A DNA stretch of 64,000 nt from Closterium sp. NIES-65 (lineage: Eukaryota > Streptophyta > Zygnematophyceae > Desmidiales > Closteriaceae): contig CANXME010002092.1 of assembly GCA_948144175.1 (NCBI GenBank), positions 186,001-250,000 on the forward strand, in the 5' to 3' direction. Under the pieces are notes generated by a model, which searched no databases, was not told where the DNA came from, and was given only the letters and a program-made list of their open reading frames with translations. The position numbers and the translations under genes were made by a program. Position 1 is the stretch's first letter. Each line of letters opens with the position of its first letter. Of the stretch, positions 11,258 through 20,443 are shown piece after piece.

Positions 11258-12315
11258 GGGTCCTTCCTTAGGACCGTTTTTTTTAGGGCCCACCGAAGCG
11301 CGCCCCGAGGCGCGCCTTTTTTTTAGCGACCCCTCGGGTCGCCATTTCCCTCGCGGCCCCGCTGTCCCTCAGACGCGGCCCCGCCACCCCTCCTGATCGC
11401 GGCCCCGCCGCCTGCTTGGCGCGGCCCCGCCGCCGGCTCTGACGCGGCCCTGCCGCCCGCTTCGTCGCGGCCCCGCCGCCTGCTTGACGCGGCCCCGCCG
11501 CCTCCACTGACGCGGCCCCGCCGCCGGCTCTGACGCGGCCCTGCCGCCCGCTTCGACGCGGCCCCGCCGCCTGCTTGACGCGGCCCCGCCACCTCCCCTG
11601 ACGCGGCCCCACCGCCGGCTCTGCCGCTGCACCCTACGGCCCGCCGCCTCACCTGACGGCCCCGCCGCTGCGCCTGCCGGCCCGCCGCTGCACCTGCCGG
11701 CCCGCCGCTGCACCTGCCGGCCCGCCGCTGCACCTGCCGGCCCGCCGCTGCACCCAGCGGCCCGCCGCTTCACCTGACGGCCCCGCCGCTGCACCTGCCG
11801 GCCCACCGCTGCACCCCACGGCCCGCCACTGCACCCTACGGCCCGCCGCCCCACCTGGTCGGCCCGCCGCTGCACCCTACGGCCCCGCCACTGCACCTGC
11901 CGGCCCGCCGCTGCACCGGTCGGCCCGCCGCAGAACCTGGCGGCCCCGCCCTTGCATCTCCCGGCCGAGCCGCCCCAGCAGCAGAGCCGCCCCCAGCAGC
12001 CGAACCCCCCGGGAGCCGAGCCGCCCAACGCCGAGCCGCCCGGAACCCGAGCCGCCCTGCTGTCGAGCCGCCCGGGAGCCGAGCCGCCCTGCACCCGAGC
12101 CGCCCTGCCGCCGAGCCGCCCGGGAGCCGAGCCGCCCTGCGCCCGAGCCGCCCAGCCGCCGAGCCGCCCGGGAGCCGAGCCGCTGTGCACCCGAGCCGCC
12201 CGGTCGCTGAGCCGCCTTTCTGCATAGCTGCACGACCTGCCGTGCCTGGTGAGCACAGTCCCACTGACACTGCGAGCTCTTTCCCTACTGCTTGCACTGC
12301 GTCGCTGTCGTCGCC
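11258..12315 (+). repeat. Element B leader with GC-rich tandem repeats
   Basis: About 1.06 kb between primer site and gag start is built from short tandem units. About 11340-11945 holds repeated GCGGCCCCGCCGCC and CTGCACCTGCCGGCCCGCCG units (roughly 20 bp). About 11955-12225 holds GAGCCGCCC-type 9-bp units. Long ORFs here on both strands are repeat artefacts. The same two-zone design recurs, with different unit sequences, in G, H, I and J. Confidence 0.85.
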
Positions 12316-13414
12316 ATGGCTACCCTTAGTGTCCTAGCTTTTGACGCTGAGGGTCGCGCCATTGATTTTGAGGTCTGGTTAGACGACCTGCAGCTGTTCT
12401 TACAGTGCGACAGGGCTGACGACCTTTCTCTCTTTGACCTCACCTCTGGCGCCTCTCCTGCTCCTGCTGCTGATGCTGATCCCACTGTCCGCTCTAGGTG
12501 GGCCACCCGCGATGCTGCTGCACGTCTTGCTGTGCGTCGCCACCTCCCTACCTCTGAGCGTGCGCAATTTAGTCAGTACAAGAGTGCTCAGACCTTGTAC
12601 GACGCTGTAGTTGCGCGCTACTCCTCCCCTGCCACTGCTGCACTGAGCCGTCTCATACTTCCCTACCTCTTTCCTGACCTCTCTGCCTTTCCCACTGTCA
12701 CTGACCTCATTACGCACCTCCGCACTAGTGACACTCGCTACCGCGCCGCCCTTCCTGCTGAGTTCTGCGCTAAGAACCCCCCCCCCCATGTACATCGCTC
12801 TCTACTACGTAGTCGCGCGCCTCCCTGACTCCCTTCGCGTCGTCAGGGACCACTTTCTCGCAGTCTGTCCCACCACCCTCACCGTCGACCTCCTCGAGAA
12901 GGCCCTCCTCGCAGCGGAGAAGAGCATAGTCGCTGTAGGTGCTTCTCGTGGTGACCCTCGCACCCCCATCTTTGAGGGGTGCTCTCCTTCCCCCTTGCTG
13001 CCCTCTGTTGCCTCTGCTGCTGCTGCCGACCTGCTTGGTCTTGAGTCGGTCGGCGCGGCGTCTGCCCCTAGTGGGAGACGTCGCTCCAGCAAGGGCAAGG
13101 GGGGCAAGGGCGCGGGTGGAGCTGGAGGGGGCGGTGGCGGTGGCGGCGGTGGCGGCGGAGGGAGTGGGGGTGGCGGCGGGACTAGTGGCGGGGGTGGTGG
13201 TGGTGGTGGCAGCAGCGGCGGAGACGGTGGTGGTGGTGCCAGCGGTGGTGGTGGAGGCAGCGGCGGAGGTGGAGGCGGCGGAGGTGGAGGCGGTGGAGGC
13301 GGCAGCGGAGGAGGCGGTGGTGGTGGAGGAGGTGGAGCTGGTCGAGGTGGTACCCAGCAGCGTAGCGGCGGTGGTGGTGGCCAGCGCTCGCAGCGGCAGC
13401 AGCAGCAGCGCTAG
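12316..13414 (+). pseudogene. Element B gag, one frameshift at a C run, ending in UAG
   Basis: The start is ATG at 12316 (context GTCGCCATGG); homologous gags in G and H start at the same motif (MATxSVL). The N-terminal half is the copia gag polypeptide fold (DFEVWLDDLQLFLQ, WATRDAAARLAVRRHLP, YDAVVARYSS). At 12777-12787 a run of 11 C follows AAGAA, one base longer than the in-frame tract of I, shifting gag from frame 1 to frame 2. The C-terminal half continues there (MYIALYYVVARLPDSLR, VDLLEKALLAAEKSIVAVGASRGDPRTP) into a very long polyglycine tail and then TAG at 13412-13414. Either the C run is a replication or sequencing slip, or gag is expressed by slippage; the former is simpler. Confidence 0.85.
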
Positions 13415-16400
13415 CGGGACATCCCTCCGCCTCAGCAGCTTCGTGAGTGGTACGCTGGGCGTCAGAGGGGTGGGGGTACTGGTCCCTGCACCTACGTTCT
13501 TCGTTCCGGCGACCGCGCGGGTGAGCAGTGTGGGGGTGCCCACGCCACCCAGCGCTGCTTTGGCCGCCTGACGGACGCTTGGCGTCAGCAGTTCCCTGGG
13601 GCTAGTGAGATCCCTCGCTGGGATGAGCTTCTAAGGGCTGGTGTAGCGATCTTTGATCTTGATTTTGATGCTATCCTTGCTGCTATGTATGTTGTGGATT
13701 ATAGTGAGGAGAATGAGGGTTACCGTTGTTTCCAGCCCGACCCGGGCATTGGTACTGCTGCGTTAGGTGCTTGTGAGGCTGCTGCTCTAGGTGCCAGTGC
13801 GTCTGTGCTCTCAGGTACTGGTGAGACTGCGCTCTCAGGTACTGCGTCGTCCTCGTCCTCCCTCACTTTCACACTTGACTCCGGAGCTTCTCGCTCCTTC
13901 TTTCGAGACCGCACTACCCTTACGCCGCTCGGCCGGCCGGTTGCGGTCTCCCTTGCTGACCCCTCTGGGGGTCCTGTCCTGTCTCACTTCTCCACTGTCC
14001 TCCCGTGTCCGGGTGCCCCTTCGGGCACCCTGTCTGGTCTGTACTTTCCCTCGTTCTCTACGAACTTGGTGAGTGGAGCGGACCTGCAGGATGTGGGGGT
14101 TCACCAGTTCACTCATGCGAGTCAGCGGGTGACCCACTGCACGGAGGCACGCACAGGCCGACACCTGGCCACGTTCTCACGTCGGCCGGGGTCGAGTCTC
14201 TACACCCTGACCGTTGAGTCTCCTCCTGTCCCTGCGTCTGGTCAGGTGGCTGCGTCGGGTCAGGTGCTTGCTGCTGCGTCCCGGTCAGGTCCTGAGTCTG
14301 CCCCCTGTTCTTGTCGCCTCCTGTCTCACGAGACTCTCCTGTGGCACCACCGTCTTGGCCACCCCTCCTTGCCGCGTCTTCGGAGCATGGCTTCCCGTGT
14401 CCTTGTCTCTGGTCTTCCCCAGTCTCTCCCTCCTCTCCCCTCCGGGCCAGGACCTTCCTGTGTCCCCTGTGTCGAGGGTCGCCTCCGGGCTACTCCTCAC
14501 TCCTCCCACTTCCCCCCGACAGAGGCTCCCCTGCAGACGCTTCACATGGATGTGTGGGGCCCAGCCCCCGTCCGTGGGCAGGGTTACGAGCGCTACTTCC
14601 TGTTGGTGGTTGACGACTACTCGCGTTACACCACAGTCCTCCCCTTGCGCAGCAAGGGTGCGGTCACTGAGGTGCTGATCGACTGGATCCGCGAGGCTCG
14701 TCTCCAGCTCAGGAAGAGCTTCGGCTCGGACTTTCCTGTTCTGCGTCTGCACTCGGACAGAGGCGGAGAGTTCTCTTCTCGCCTTCTGCGGGACTACTGT
14801 CGTGCACGTGGGATCCGCCAGACCTTCACGCTTCCGGACTCACCACAACAAAATGGGATTGCTGAGCGCCGCATTGGCATGGTCATGGATGTCGCTCGTA
14901 CGTCCATGATGCATGCAGCTGCCCCCCATTTTCTGTGGCCGTTTGCGGTGAGGTACGCGGCGCATCAGCTCAACCTTCACCCCCGGGTCTCTCGGCCTCC
15001 GATGTCCCCAGCCTTGCTGTGGACGGGGAAGGTTGGCGATGCGTCTGTGTTCCGTGTCTGGGGATCTCGGGCGTTTGTCCGCGACTTGTCTGCGGACAAG
15101 CTGTCCCCTCGTGCTGCTCCCTGTGTTTTCCTTGGCTTCCCCACTGACGCCCCAGGGTGGCAGTTTTACCACCCCTCCTCTCGTCGTGTTCTGTCCTCCC
15201 AGGACGTCACGTTCGACGAGTCAGTCCCCTTCTACCGTCTCTTCCCCTACCGCACTCCTCCCCTCCCCCCTCCCCCGGACTTCCTTGTGCCGGTTCCCCC
15301 CCCGGTAGACCCCCTCCCCCCTCAGGTTCCTGCCCCCTCAGGTGTGTCCCAGGTAGACGCCGTTGACCCGGTCGAGGTTACTGGTGACTCTGGTGCTGCT
15401 GCGGGTGCTGAGCCTGGGGGTGCTAACTCTGGGGGTGCTGTGCGCGGGGGTGCTGAGCCTGGGGGTGCTACTGCTGGGGGTGCTGGGCCTGAGGGTGCTA
15501 CTGCGGAGGGTGCGGAGCCTGGGGGTGCTGAGCCGGGGGGTGCTGTGCCTGGAGGTGCTGGGTCTGGGGGTGCTGTGCTGGGAGCTGCTGAGCCTGGGGG
15601 TGCTGCGTCTGGAGCTGCTGAGCCTGGGGTTTCTCCTGCTGCTGCGTCTCGCCGGGAGCCCCTTTCTCCACAGGAGCTGCGCGAGTGGTTCGCTCGCCGC
15701 TGGAGGCGTGTTGCTGCGTCTGGAGGTGCTGCTGGAGCTGGAGCTGGAGCTTCTTCCACCGTCGAGGGTGCGGGTGCTGCCGGTCCCGGAGCTGCTGGAC
15801 CTGCGGGTCCTCCTGGAGCTGGAGCTGCTGAGGGCGTTGGTGCTGAGCCTACTGCTGTTGGTCCTGCCGCTGGAGGTGTGGGTGGCGCTGGTGCTGTCGC
15901 TGAGGGTGGTGGTGCTGTTCCTGCTGAGTCTGGAGCTGCCGCGCGGCCTCGGCCGTACTTCGTTCCGCTCCTGCAGCAGGTTCTTGGTCTTTCTCCTCTG
16001 GTAGAGGGCCCACCGCCTGTCCAGTCGCAGTCCCTGCTGGAGCCTTCCTCTCCACTGCCTGCTCCCTCTCCTTACACTGGTCCTACTGGAGGTCTTGCTG
16101 AGCGTCTTAAGCCTGCGTCTCGTCCCGCGTCGCCTGTTCGTGCTGCTCGCACTAGTGGTCGCAGTTCGCGTCAGCGTCCTCCTCCTGTCCCTGGCACGCA
16201 CCGGATGTCTTTGCGTCCGTCCACTGCTCCTCTGCGTGCCCCTTTGCCTTCTCCTCCTGAGTCCTCTCTTCCTGCGCTAGCCGACCCTGGGTCGGACTCT
16301 CTTCATGCTGCCAGTCCTACTGTCACGCGTCTCCTTGCTACAGCCGTCACTGACCCCTCGTTTGAGTCCACTACTGCGTCTGCCCTTGTCGTTGAGCTCG

Positions 16401-18190
16401 TCGACTTTGCTGCTCGCTGTCGTCTCGACTACGTTGCTAGTCTTGTTGCTGAGTCTGCGTCTGTCTGTCCTCCGTCCGTCGGGGGTGAGTGTGCTCTTGG
16501 CACGGACGTCCTAGAGGACAGGCAGGAGGAGTTACAGTGCCTAGCGGCTGCTTCACCTCATCTCGCGTCTGTACTGCTTGCACCTGAGGGAGACCCGGAT
16601 GCACTAGACATCCCGACTCCGCGTTCTTACGCGGAGGCCGTAGAGGGTCCCTACTCTTCTCAGTGGCAGGCAGCTATGGATGCAGAGATGGCTTCCTGGA
16701 AGTCCACAGGCACCTACGTTGACGCGGTTCCCCCTCCTGGGGCGAACATCGTCAGTGGCATGTGGATCTTCATGGTGAAGCGGCCGCCGGGCTCTCCACC
16801 TGTCTTCAAGGCACGGTACGTTGCTCGTGGCTTCAGTCAGCGGCAGGGAGTTGACTACTTTCAGACCTTCTCTCCCACCCCGAAGATGACTACTCTTCGG
16901 GTGCTGCTGCACATAGCCGCTCAGCGCGACTACGAGCTTCACTCTCTCGACTTCAGCACTGCGTTCTTGCAGGGTAGCCTGCACGAGGAGATCTGGCTTC
17001 GCCGTCCACCTGGCTTCACTGGGACTTTCCCTCCTGGCACCCAGTGGAGCCTCCGACGGCCAGTCTACGGTCTCCGCCAGGCACCGCGTGAGTGGCACGA
17101 CACACTGAGGACTACGCTTGCGGCTCTTGGGTTTGCTCCTTCTACTGCTGACCCGTCGCTGTTTCTTCGCACCGACACTTCCCTGCCGCCGTTCTACATC
17201 CTCGTGTACGTCGACGACTTGGTCTTTGCCACAGCGGACACTGCTGGACTCGCCTACGTGAAGTCCGAGCTGCTGAAGAGACACACGTGTACAGACCTGG
17301 GTGAACTGCGCAGCTACCTTGGCTTGCAGATCACTCGGGACAGAGCACGCCGCACCATTACCTTGACTCAGTCACACATGGTGCAGCAGGTCCTTCAGCG
17401 CTTCGGCTTCACGTACTCCTCGCCTCAGGCCACTCCTCTGCCTACTCGCCACTCACTCTCAGCTCTGCCTTCGGATGAGTCCGTAGAGTCGAGTGGTCCG
17501 TATGAAGAGCTTGTTGGCTGCCTCATGTACTTGATGACCTGCACACGACCTGACCTTGCATACCCTCTGAGCATTCTTGCACGCTATGTTGCTCCTGGGA
17601 GACACAGACCGGAGCACATGGCTGCAGCGAAGAGGGTATTGCGCTACCTGTGCAGTACGTCCGGCATGGGGCTAGTGCTTGGAGGGCGGAGTCCAGTGGT
17701 CCTTACCGGCCACGCGGACGCTTCTTGGGCTGACGACCAGGCTACGCAGCGGTCGTCACAGGGTTACACCTTCAGCCTTGGTTCCGGCTCTGTCTCGTGG
17801 CGGTCTACTCGCTCGTCTTCGGTTCTCGGCTCCAGTTGTGAGGCTGAGATCTACGCCGGGGCCATGGCTGCACAGGAGCTTCGCTGGCTCACCTACGTGC
17901 TGACTGACCTTGGAGAGCCGCCTCGTTCTCCTCCAGTGCTGTACGTAGACAACAAGGCCATGCTGGCCTTGTGTCGAGAGCAGCGCTTGGAGCACAGAAC
18001 GAAGCACATTGCTCTCCGCTACTTCCTTGCTCGTGAGCTGCAGCAGCGTGGTCAGTTGCGACTTGCGTACGTGGCCTCTGAGGCCAACACTGCTGATGTG
18101 TTCACCAAGGCACTCGCGCCTTGTGACCATCAGCGCTTCTACACCCAGCTGGGTCTTGTACCTGTCTTGCCTCACTTGCTCTCCTCTTGA
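13415..18190 (+). CDS. Element B pol polyprotein (zinc knuckle, protease, integrase, RT, RNase H), uninterrupted
   Basis: About 1,590 sense codons run without a stop in the same frame as the end of gag, directly after the UAG; the first ATG is only at 13685, downstream of the knuckle. The order is: PPQQLREW box; CX13CX3HX4C zinc knuckle (13487-13558); protease DSGAS (13877-13891); pre-integrase HHCC (from 14345); integrase D-D-E at 14549, 14756 and 14864; linker with a 5-residue Gly-Gly-Ala repeat (about 15390-15640); RT from about 16600 with YVDD at 17207-17218; RNase H with the first Asp at 17717 and VDNKAMLAL near 17950; stop TGA at 18188-18190. All catalytic residues I can check are present. 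It is probably made as a gag-pol fusion by readthrough. Confidence 0.93.
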   Translation, partial: RDIPPPQQLREWYAGRQRGGGTGPCTYVLRSGDRAGEQCGGAHATQRCFGRLTDAWRQQFPGASEIPRWDELLRAGVAIFDLDFDAILAAMYVVDYSEENEGYRCFQPDPGIGTAALGACEAAALGASASVLSGTGETALSGTASSSSSLTFTLDSGASRSFFRDRTTLTPLGRPVAVSLADPSGGPVLSHFSTVLPCPGAPSGTLSGLYFPSFSTNLVSGADLQDVGVHQFTHASQRVTHCTEARTGRHLATFSRRPGSSLYTLTVESPPVPASGQVAASGQVLAAASRSGPESAPCSCRLLSHETLLWHHRLGHPSLPRLRSMASRVLVSGLPQSLPPLPSGPGPSCVPCVEGRLRATPHSSHFPPTEAPLQTLHMDVWGPAPVRGQGYERYFLLVVDDYSRYTTVLPLRSKGAVTEVLIDWIREARLQLRKSFGSDFPVLRLHSDRGGEFSSRLLRDYCRARGIRQTFTLPDSPQQNGIAERRIGMVMDVARTSMMHAAAPHFLWPFAVRYAAHQLNLHPRVSRPPMSPALLWTGKVGDASVFRVWGSRAFVRDLSADKLSPRAAPCVFLGFPTDAPGWQFYHPSSRRVLSSQDVTFDESVPFYRLFPYRTPPLPPPPDFLVPVPPPVDPLPPQVPAPSGVSQVDAVDPVEVTGDSGAAAGAEPGGANSGGAVRGGAEPGGATAGGAGPEGATAEGAEPGGAEPGGAVPGGAGSGGAVLGAAEPGGAASGAAEPGVSPAAASRREPLSPQELREWFARRWRRVAASGGAAGAGAGASSTVEGAGAAGPGAAGPAGPPGAGAAEGVGAEPTAVGPAAGGVGGAGAVAEGGGAVPAESGAAARPRPYFVPLLQQVLGLSPLVEGPPPVQSQSLLEPSSPLPAPSPYTGPTGGLAERLKPASRPASPVRAARTSGRSSRQRPPPVPGTHRMSLRPSTAPLRAPLPSPPESSLPALADPGSDSLHAASPTVTRLLATAVTDPSFESTTASALVVELVDFAARCRLDYVASLVAESASVCPPSVGGECALGTDVLEDRQEELQCLAAASPHLASVLLAPEGDPDALDIPTPRSYAEAVEGPYSSQWQAAMDAEMASWKSTGTYVDAVPPPGANIVSGMWIFMVKRPPGSPPVFKARYVARGFSQRQGVDYFQTFSPTPKMTTLRVLLHIAAQRDYELHSLDFSTAFLQGSLHEEIWLRRPPGFTGTFPPGTQWSLRRPVYGLRQAPREWHDTLRTTLAALGFAPSTADPSLFLRTDTSLPPFYILVYVDDLVFATADTAGLAYVKSELLKRHTCTDLGELRSYLGLQITRDRARRTITLTQSHMVQQVLQRFGFTYSSPQATPLPTRHSLSALPSDESVESSGPYEELVGCLMYLMTCTRPDLAYPLSILARYVAPGRHRPEHMAAAKRVLRYLCSTSGMGLVLGGRSPVVLTGHADASWADDQATQRSSQGYTFSLGSGSVSWRSTRSSSVLGSSCEAEIYAGAMAAQELRWLTYVLTDLGEPPRSPPVLYVDNKAMLALCREQRLEHRTKHIALRYFLARELQQRGQLRLAYVASEANTADVFTKALAPCDHQRFYTQLGLVPVLPHLLSS

Positions 18191-18401
18191 CTTCACTTGT
18201 ACTGTGACATATATATATACCTGCTCTTGTTTGTCTAGTTTTATATATATGTCTGTACTCCTGCATGTGAACTGGCCTCTAGCCCTGCTCTTGTGCTCGG
18301 ACTGTGTGGTGACTTTGTGATCCACCCTGAGCTTGCTTTGTTTTGCTTTGCTTGACTGGTCTTGTGACCCCTTGTTCTCCCCCACTTTGCCTATGGGGGT
18401 G
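18191..18401 (+). promoter_or_regulatory. Element B 3' region: conserved block, hairpin, polypurine tract
   Basis: A TATATATATA stretch is followed by the conserved GTGTGGTGACTTTGTGATCC block (about 18302-18321), the hairpin GGTCTTGTGACC (about 18358-18369) and the polypurine tract CTATGGGGGTG (18391-18401) abutting the LTR. Confidence 0.75.
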
Positions 18402-18531
18402 TGTCAGATTATCATAGCTGATGCATGTTTGTAGGCTATAGTGGGGTAGCACATATGGGGTACAGCTTTCTAGGGTTGTATTTGTACCCAACCCTGACTT
18501 AGTCATTTCATTCCTGTTCACTTGTTTCACA
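18402..18531 (+). repeat. Element B 3' LTR
   Basis: 130 bp, TGTCAGATTATC to GTTTCACA, one mismatch to the 5' copy; followed by the GAGGG duplication at 18532-18536. Confidence 0.95.
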
Positions 18532-19822
18532 GAGGGCTCTCAAGCAGCAGGACTGGTAGATTCCAGTCCTGGTTGTCATCGTCGCTGTAGTCGTGTTGCG
18601 TGCTGAATGGATTGTTGTTCGGAGATGCCTCGATTGGGTCGGGCGCCGGCTCACGTGAGACTGAGCGTGCGCACGGGCGACGAGAGCCGCTCGTCATAGT
18701 CATCTTCCCCATGACGTTGCGGACGGGGGTAGCTTGTGGTGGCTGCTGCTGCTGCTGCTGCTGCTGAGTTGTTGGATTCAGGTTGCGCGGTGGGGGTTGA
18801 GACCCCTTGGCGGGACGCGTGTCGTTTCTTGCGTCTTGCCGGCCGGACCAGTTGCTCGGATTGGGCTGGCGAGGGCGAGATCGGAACTTACATCAATCCG
18901 CCAAATGCCCGAAGTATCTGCAGATTTTGTAGTAGAGGTGGCGCCGCGGTTGTCGCTCTTCGTTGTTGTCGGCGTAGAAGGCGAGCCGTTCGCGTTCTCG
19001 TCGTGGCGCTGGTCGCTGCTGATCCATATCCCGTTGTTCGACGAGAAGGGCGGCGCAAAGGGCGGCCTCCGAGATGACCCCCTGCTGTCGGAGGAGCGCC
19101 TTGCAGGGCCGCCACTCTGGGCCAAGCCCTTGAAGCACAATGTTCACGAAGATTTCCTCGGAAATCGAGCTTCCCAACTTCACGATTTGATCGCGAAGGC
19201 TCCGACAGCGGTTGATGCAGCTGTTGACCTTCTCCCTTGATGTAATCTTAGTTTCCAGCAGTTGCTGGAGTAGTCGGCTCGAGGAGACGGAGTCCTTGGG
19301 CTGATACACGCCGTTCAGGTGGCGCCAAGCGTCGAGGGCTGGGGCAGCCGATGTCTTGTATGAACGAATGTTCAGCTGCCCCGCCGGCGACATGTTACGC
19401 AGAAGAATCCCGTACGCCATCACGGACTCGTTATAATAGCGAGTCCTTGTGTCCTCGGTGTCCTCAGCAGGTCCCGAGTAGCTCCCGTCGAGATAATGAT
19501 AATCTGCGCGTTTTGCAGCAGCAGCTCCAGCTCGAAGCTCCAGGTGTAAAAGTCTCTGCCGTCGAAGCAGACACTTGTCTTTATTTTTTATATGCTCAAA
19601 AACCTTGATTGCGCAGAGAGAATTGCTTCATCGCTGGGACAGGGAGTATTGGGGGTTGAGCCATTCGTATATAGGGAGAAGCCTTGCGGGGCGGAGTTTT
19701 GGCCGTTTGGGGCCGGTTGAGTGGGTTGGGAAGAAGTTCCCGCATCGCCATTCCGCAATGTCTGGAGCCCTTGCTCCAGGCTCGTGAGTCGCTGAAGCAG
19801 TTGTGCGAGGACGGCGGAAGGA
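18532..19822 (-). pseudogene. Element C gag and start of pol (right of the B insertion)
   Basis: On the minus strand from about 19822. The start codon seen in D (ATG) reads ACG here, so the start is lost. Recognisable gag segments include WSFELE(L/I)LLQN-like text, GILLRNMSPAGQLN, QLLETKITSREKVNSCINRCRSLR and NIVLQGLGPEWRPCKALLRQQG. The C-terminal knuckle reads Y-K-I-C-R-Y-F-G-H-L-A-D-stop-C, so its first Cys is replaced by Tyr and a stop falls before the last Cys. The longest open part is 18893-19423. Between 18890 and 18532 is a Gln-rich, basic linker leading to the protease, cut by B at the GAGGG duplication. Confidence 0.85.
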
Positions 19823-19989
19823 ATCGTCGTCGTTTCCTCGTTTGTCGCAGCCAGGTTGGGCTACGCTTGAGCCGCCAGATTCGTCTGACCTCCAGATCCT
19901 CCGGCCATTCTTACACGTGATTGTGTGCCGGACTCCACTTTCCGAATGTCACAGATTTCGGAGATGGCGGTGCGAAGGATTCCTGAGTC

Positions 19990-20001
19990 GCTCTCATACC
20001 A
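19990..20001 (-). promoter_or_regulatory. Element C primer-binding site
   Basis: TGGTATGAGAGC in element sense, one mismatch from the tRNA-iMet complement TGGTATCAGAGC, immediately inside the 5' LTR. D has the identical variant. Confidence 0.8.
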
Positions 20002-20443
20002 TGCTGCGATCTGAAGTTGATCGTGGCCTAGGATCTACTCAGGAAGGTTCGCACGCAGGGAAGTGATCTTGGTGGGCCCTTGACCTCAATAGCAGAGTAA
20101 ATGTAAAATGCTTTGAGATGATAAAGAGCGTGCAGTACAAGGAATATAAATATGAGTACAGGGGAATTCGAAACGACCTAACTAGCCATGTACTCTAAGG
20201 GGTACATTCCCTTATTGCAACGAAATCTTACCGTGCGACTCCGAGTGGTTACGTAACTGTTCGGGCAGAATCCTCGCCACTGCTGTTGCCTGATGCTGTC
20301 TGCCCGACGGTCCAAATGCTCCTCGTAACTGTCTGTCCCTTCGCTTTTCTTCTGCCTTTTCGTCTTCACTCTCGATAGTGCGTGCTTCGGCTTTGCTACG
20401 GCGAGGAGTGCACAGTAATATTCAAGTATTACTATTCGTAACA
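20002..20443 (-). repeat. Element C 5' LTR
   Basis: 442 bp; outer end TGTTACGAATAG at 20443, inner end GATCGCAGCA at 20002 in element sense. It is flanked outside by TTCGC (20444-20448), the right copy of the target duplication. Confidence 0.93.

Larger units (their letters stand above)
11117..18531 (+). mobile_element. Element B: complete short-LTR Ty1/copia element, nearly intact
   Basis: LTRs of 130 bp (11117-11246 and 18402-18531) differ at one visible position (CACTTATGG versus CACATATGG). The 5-bp duplication GAGGG flanks the element (11112-11116, 18532-18536). It sits antisense inside element C: the C sequence on the two sides joins perfectly when compared with the uninterrupted D copy at 42550-42600. 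Total 7,415 bp. Its only visible coding defects are a one-base expansion of a C run in gag and a UAG between gag and pol, which may be a functional readthrough stop. It is the best candidate in the window for a recently active copy. Confidence 0.97.
6168..20443 (-). mobile_element. Element C: complete long-LTR Ty1/copia element, split by element B
   Basis: Two 442-bp LTRs (6168-6609 and 20002-20443) start TGTTACGAATAG and end GATCGCAGCA in element sense. The 5-bp target duplication TTCGC is at 6163-6167 and 20444-20448. The primer site TGGTATGAGAGC follows the 5' LTR (19990-20001) and an AAGGGGGG tract precedes the 3' LTR. Removing B and one copy of its duplication leaves 6,856 bp. The gag has lost its start, pol has several stops, and element D is a diverged sister copy. 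Compared with the short-LTR group the gag is different (canonical CX2CX4HX4C knuckle), and there is an extra linker rich in Trp-Gly between protease and integrase. Confidence 0.95.

Noticed and set aside
11340..12230. CRISPR-like or tandem gene-like arrays, and long Ala/Arg/Gly ORFs in leaders (also 30290-31000, 49930-50760, 58180-59000, 63300-64000)
   Set aside because: Units are directly abutting GC minisatellites without unique spacers, and the ORFs exist in several frames and on both strands because of the repeat composition. They lie between primer site and gag of copia elements.
6168..20443. C and D as one inverted duplication
   Set aside because: Each has its own pair of LTRs and a different target duplication (TTCGC and GCACA), so they are separate insertions of one family.
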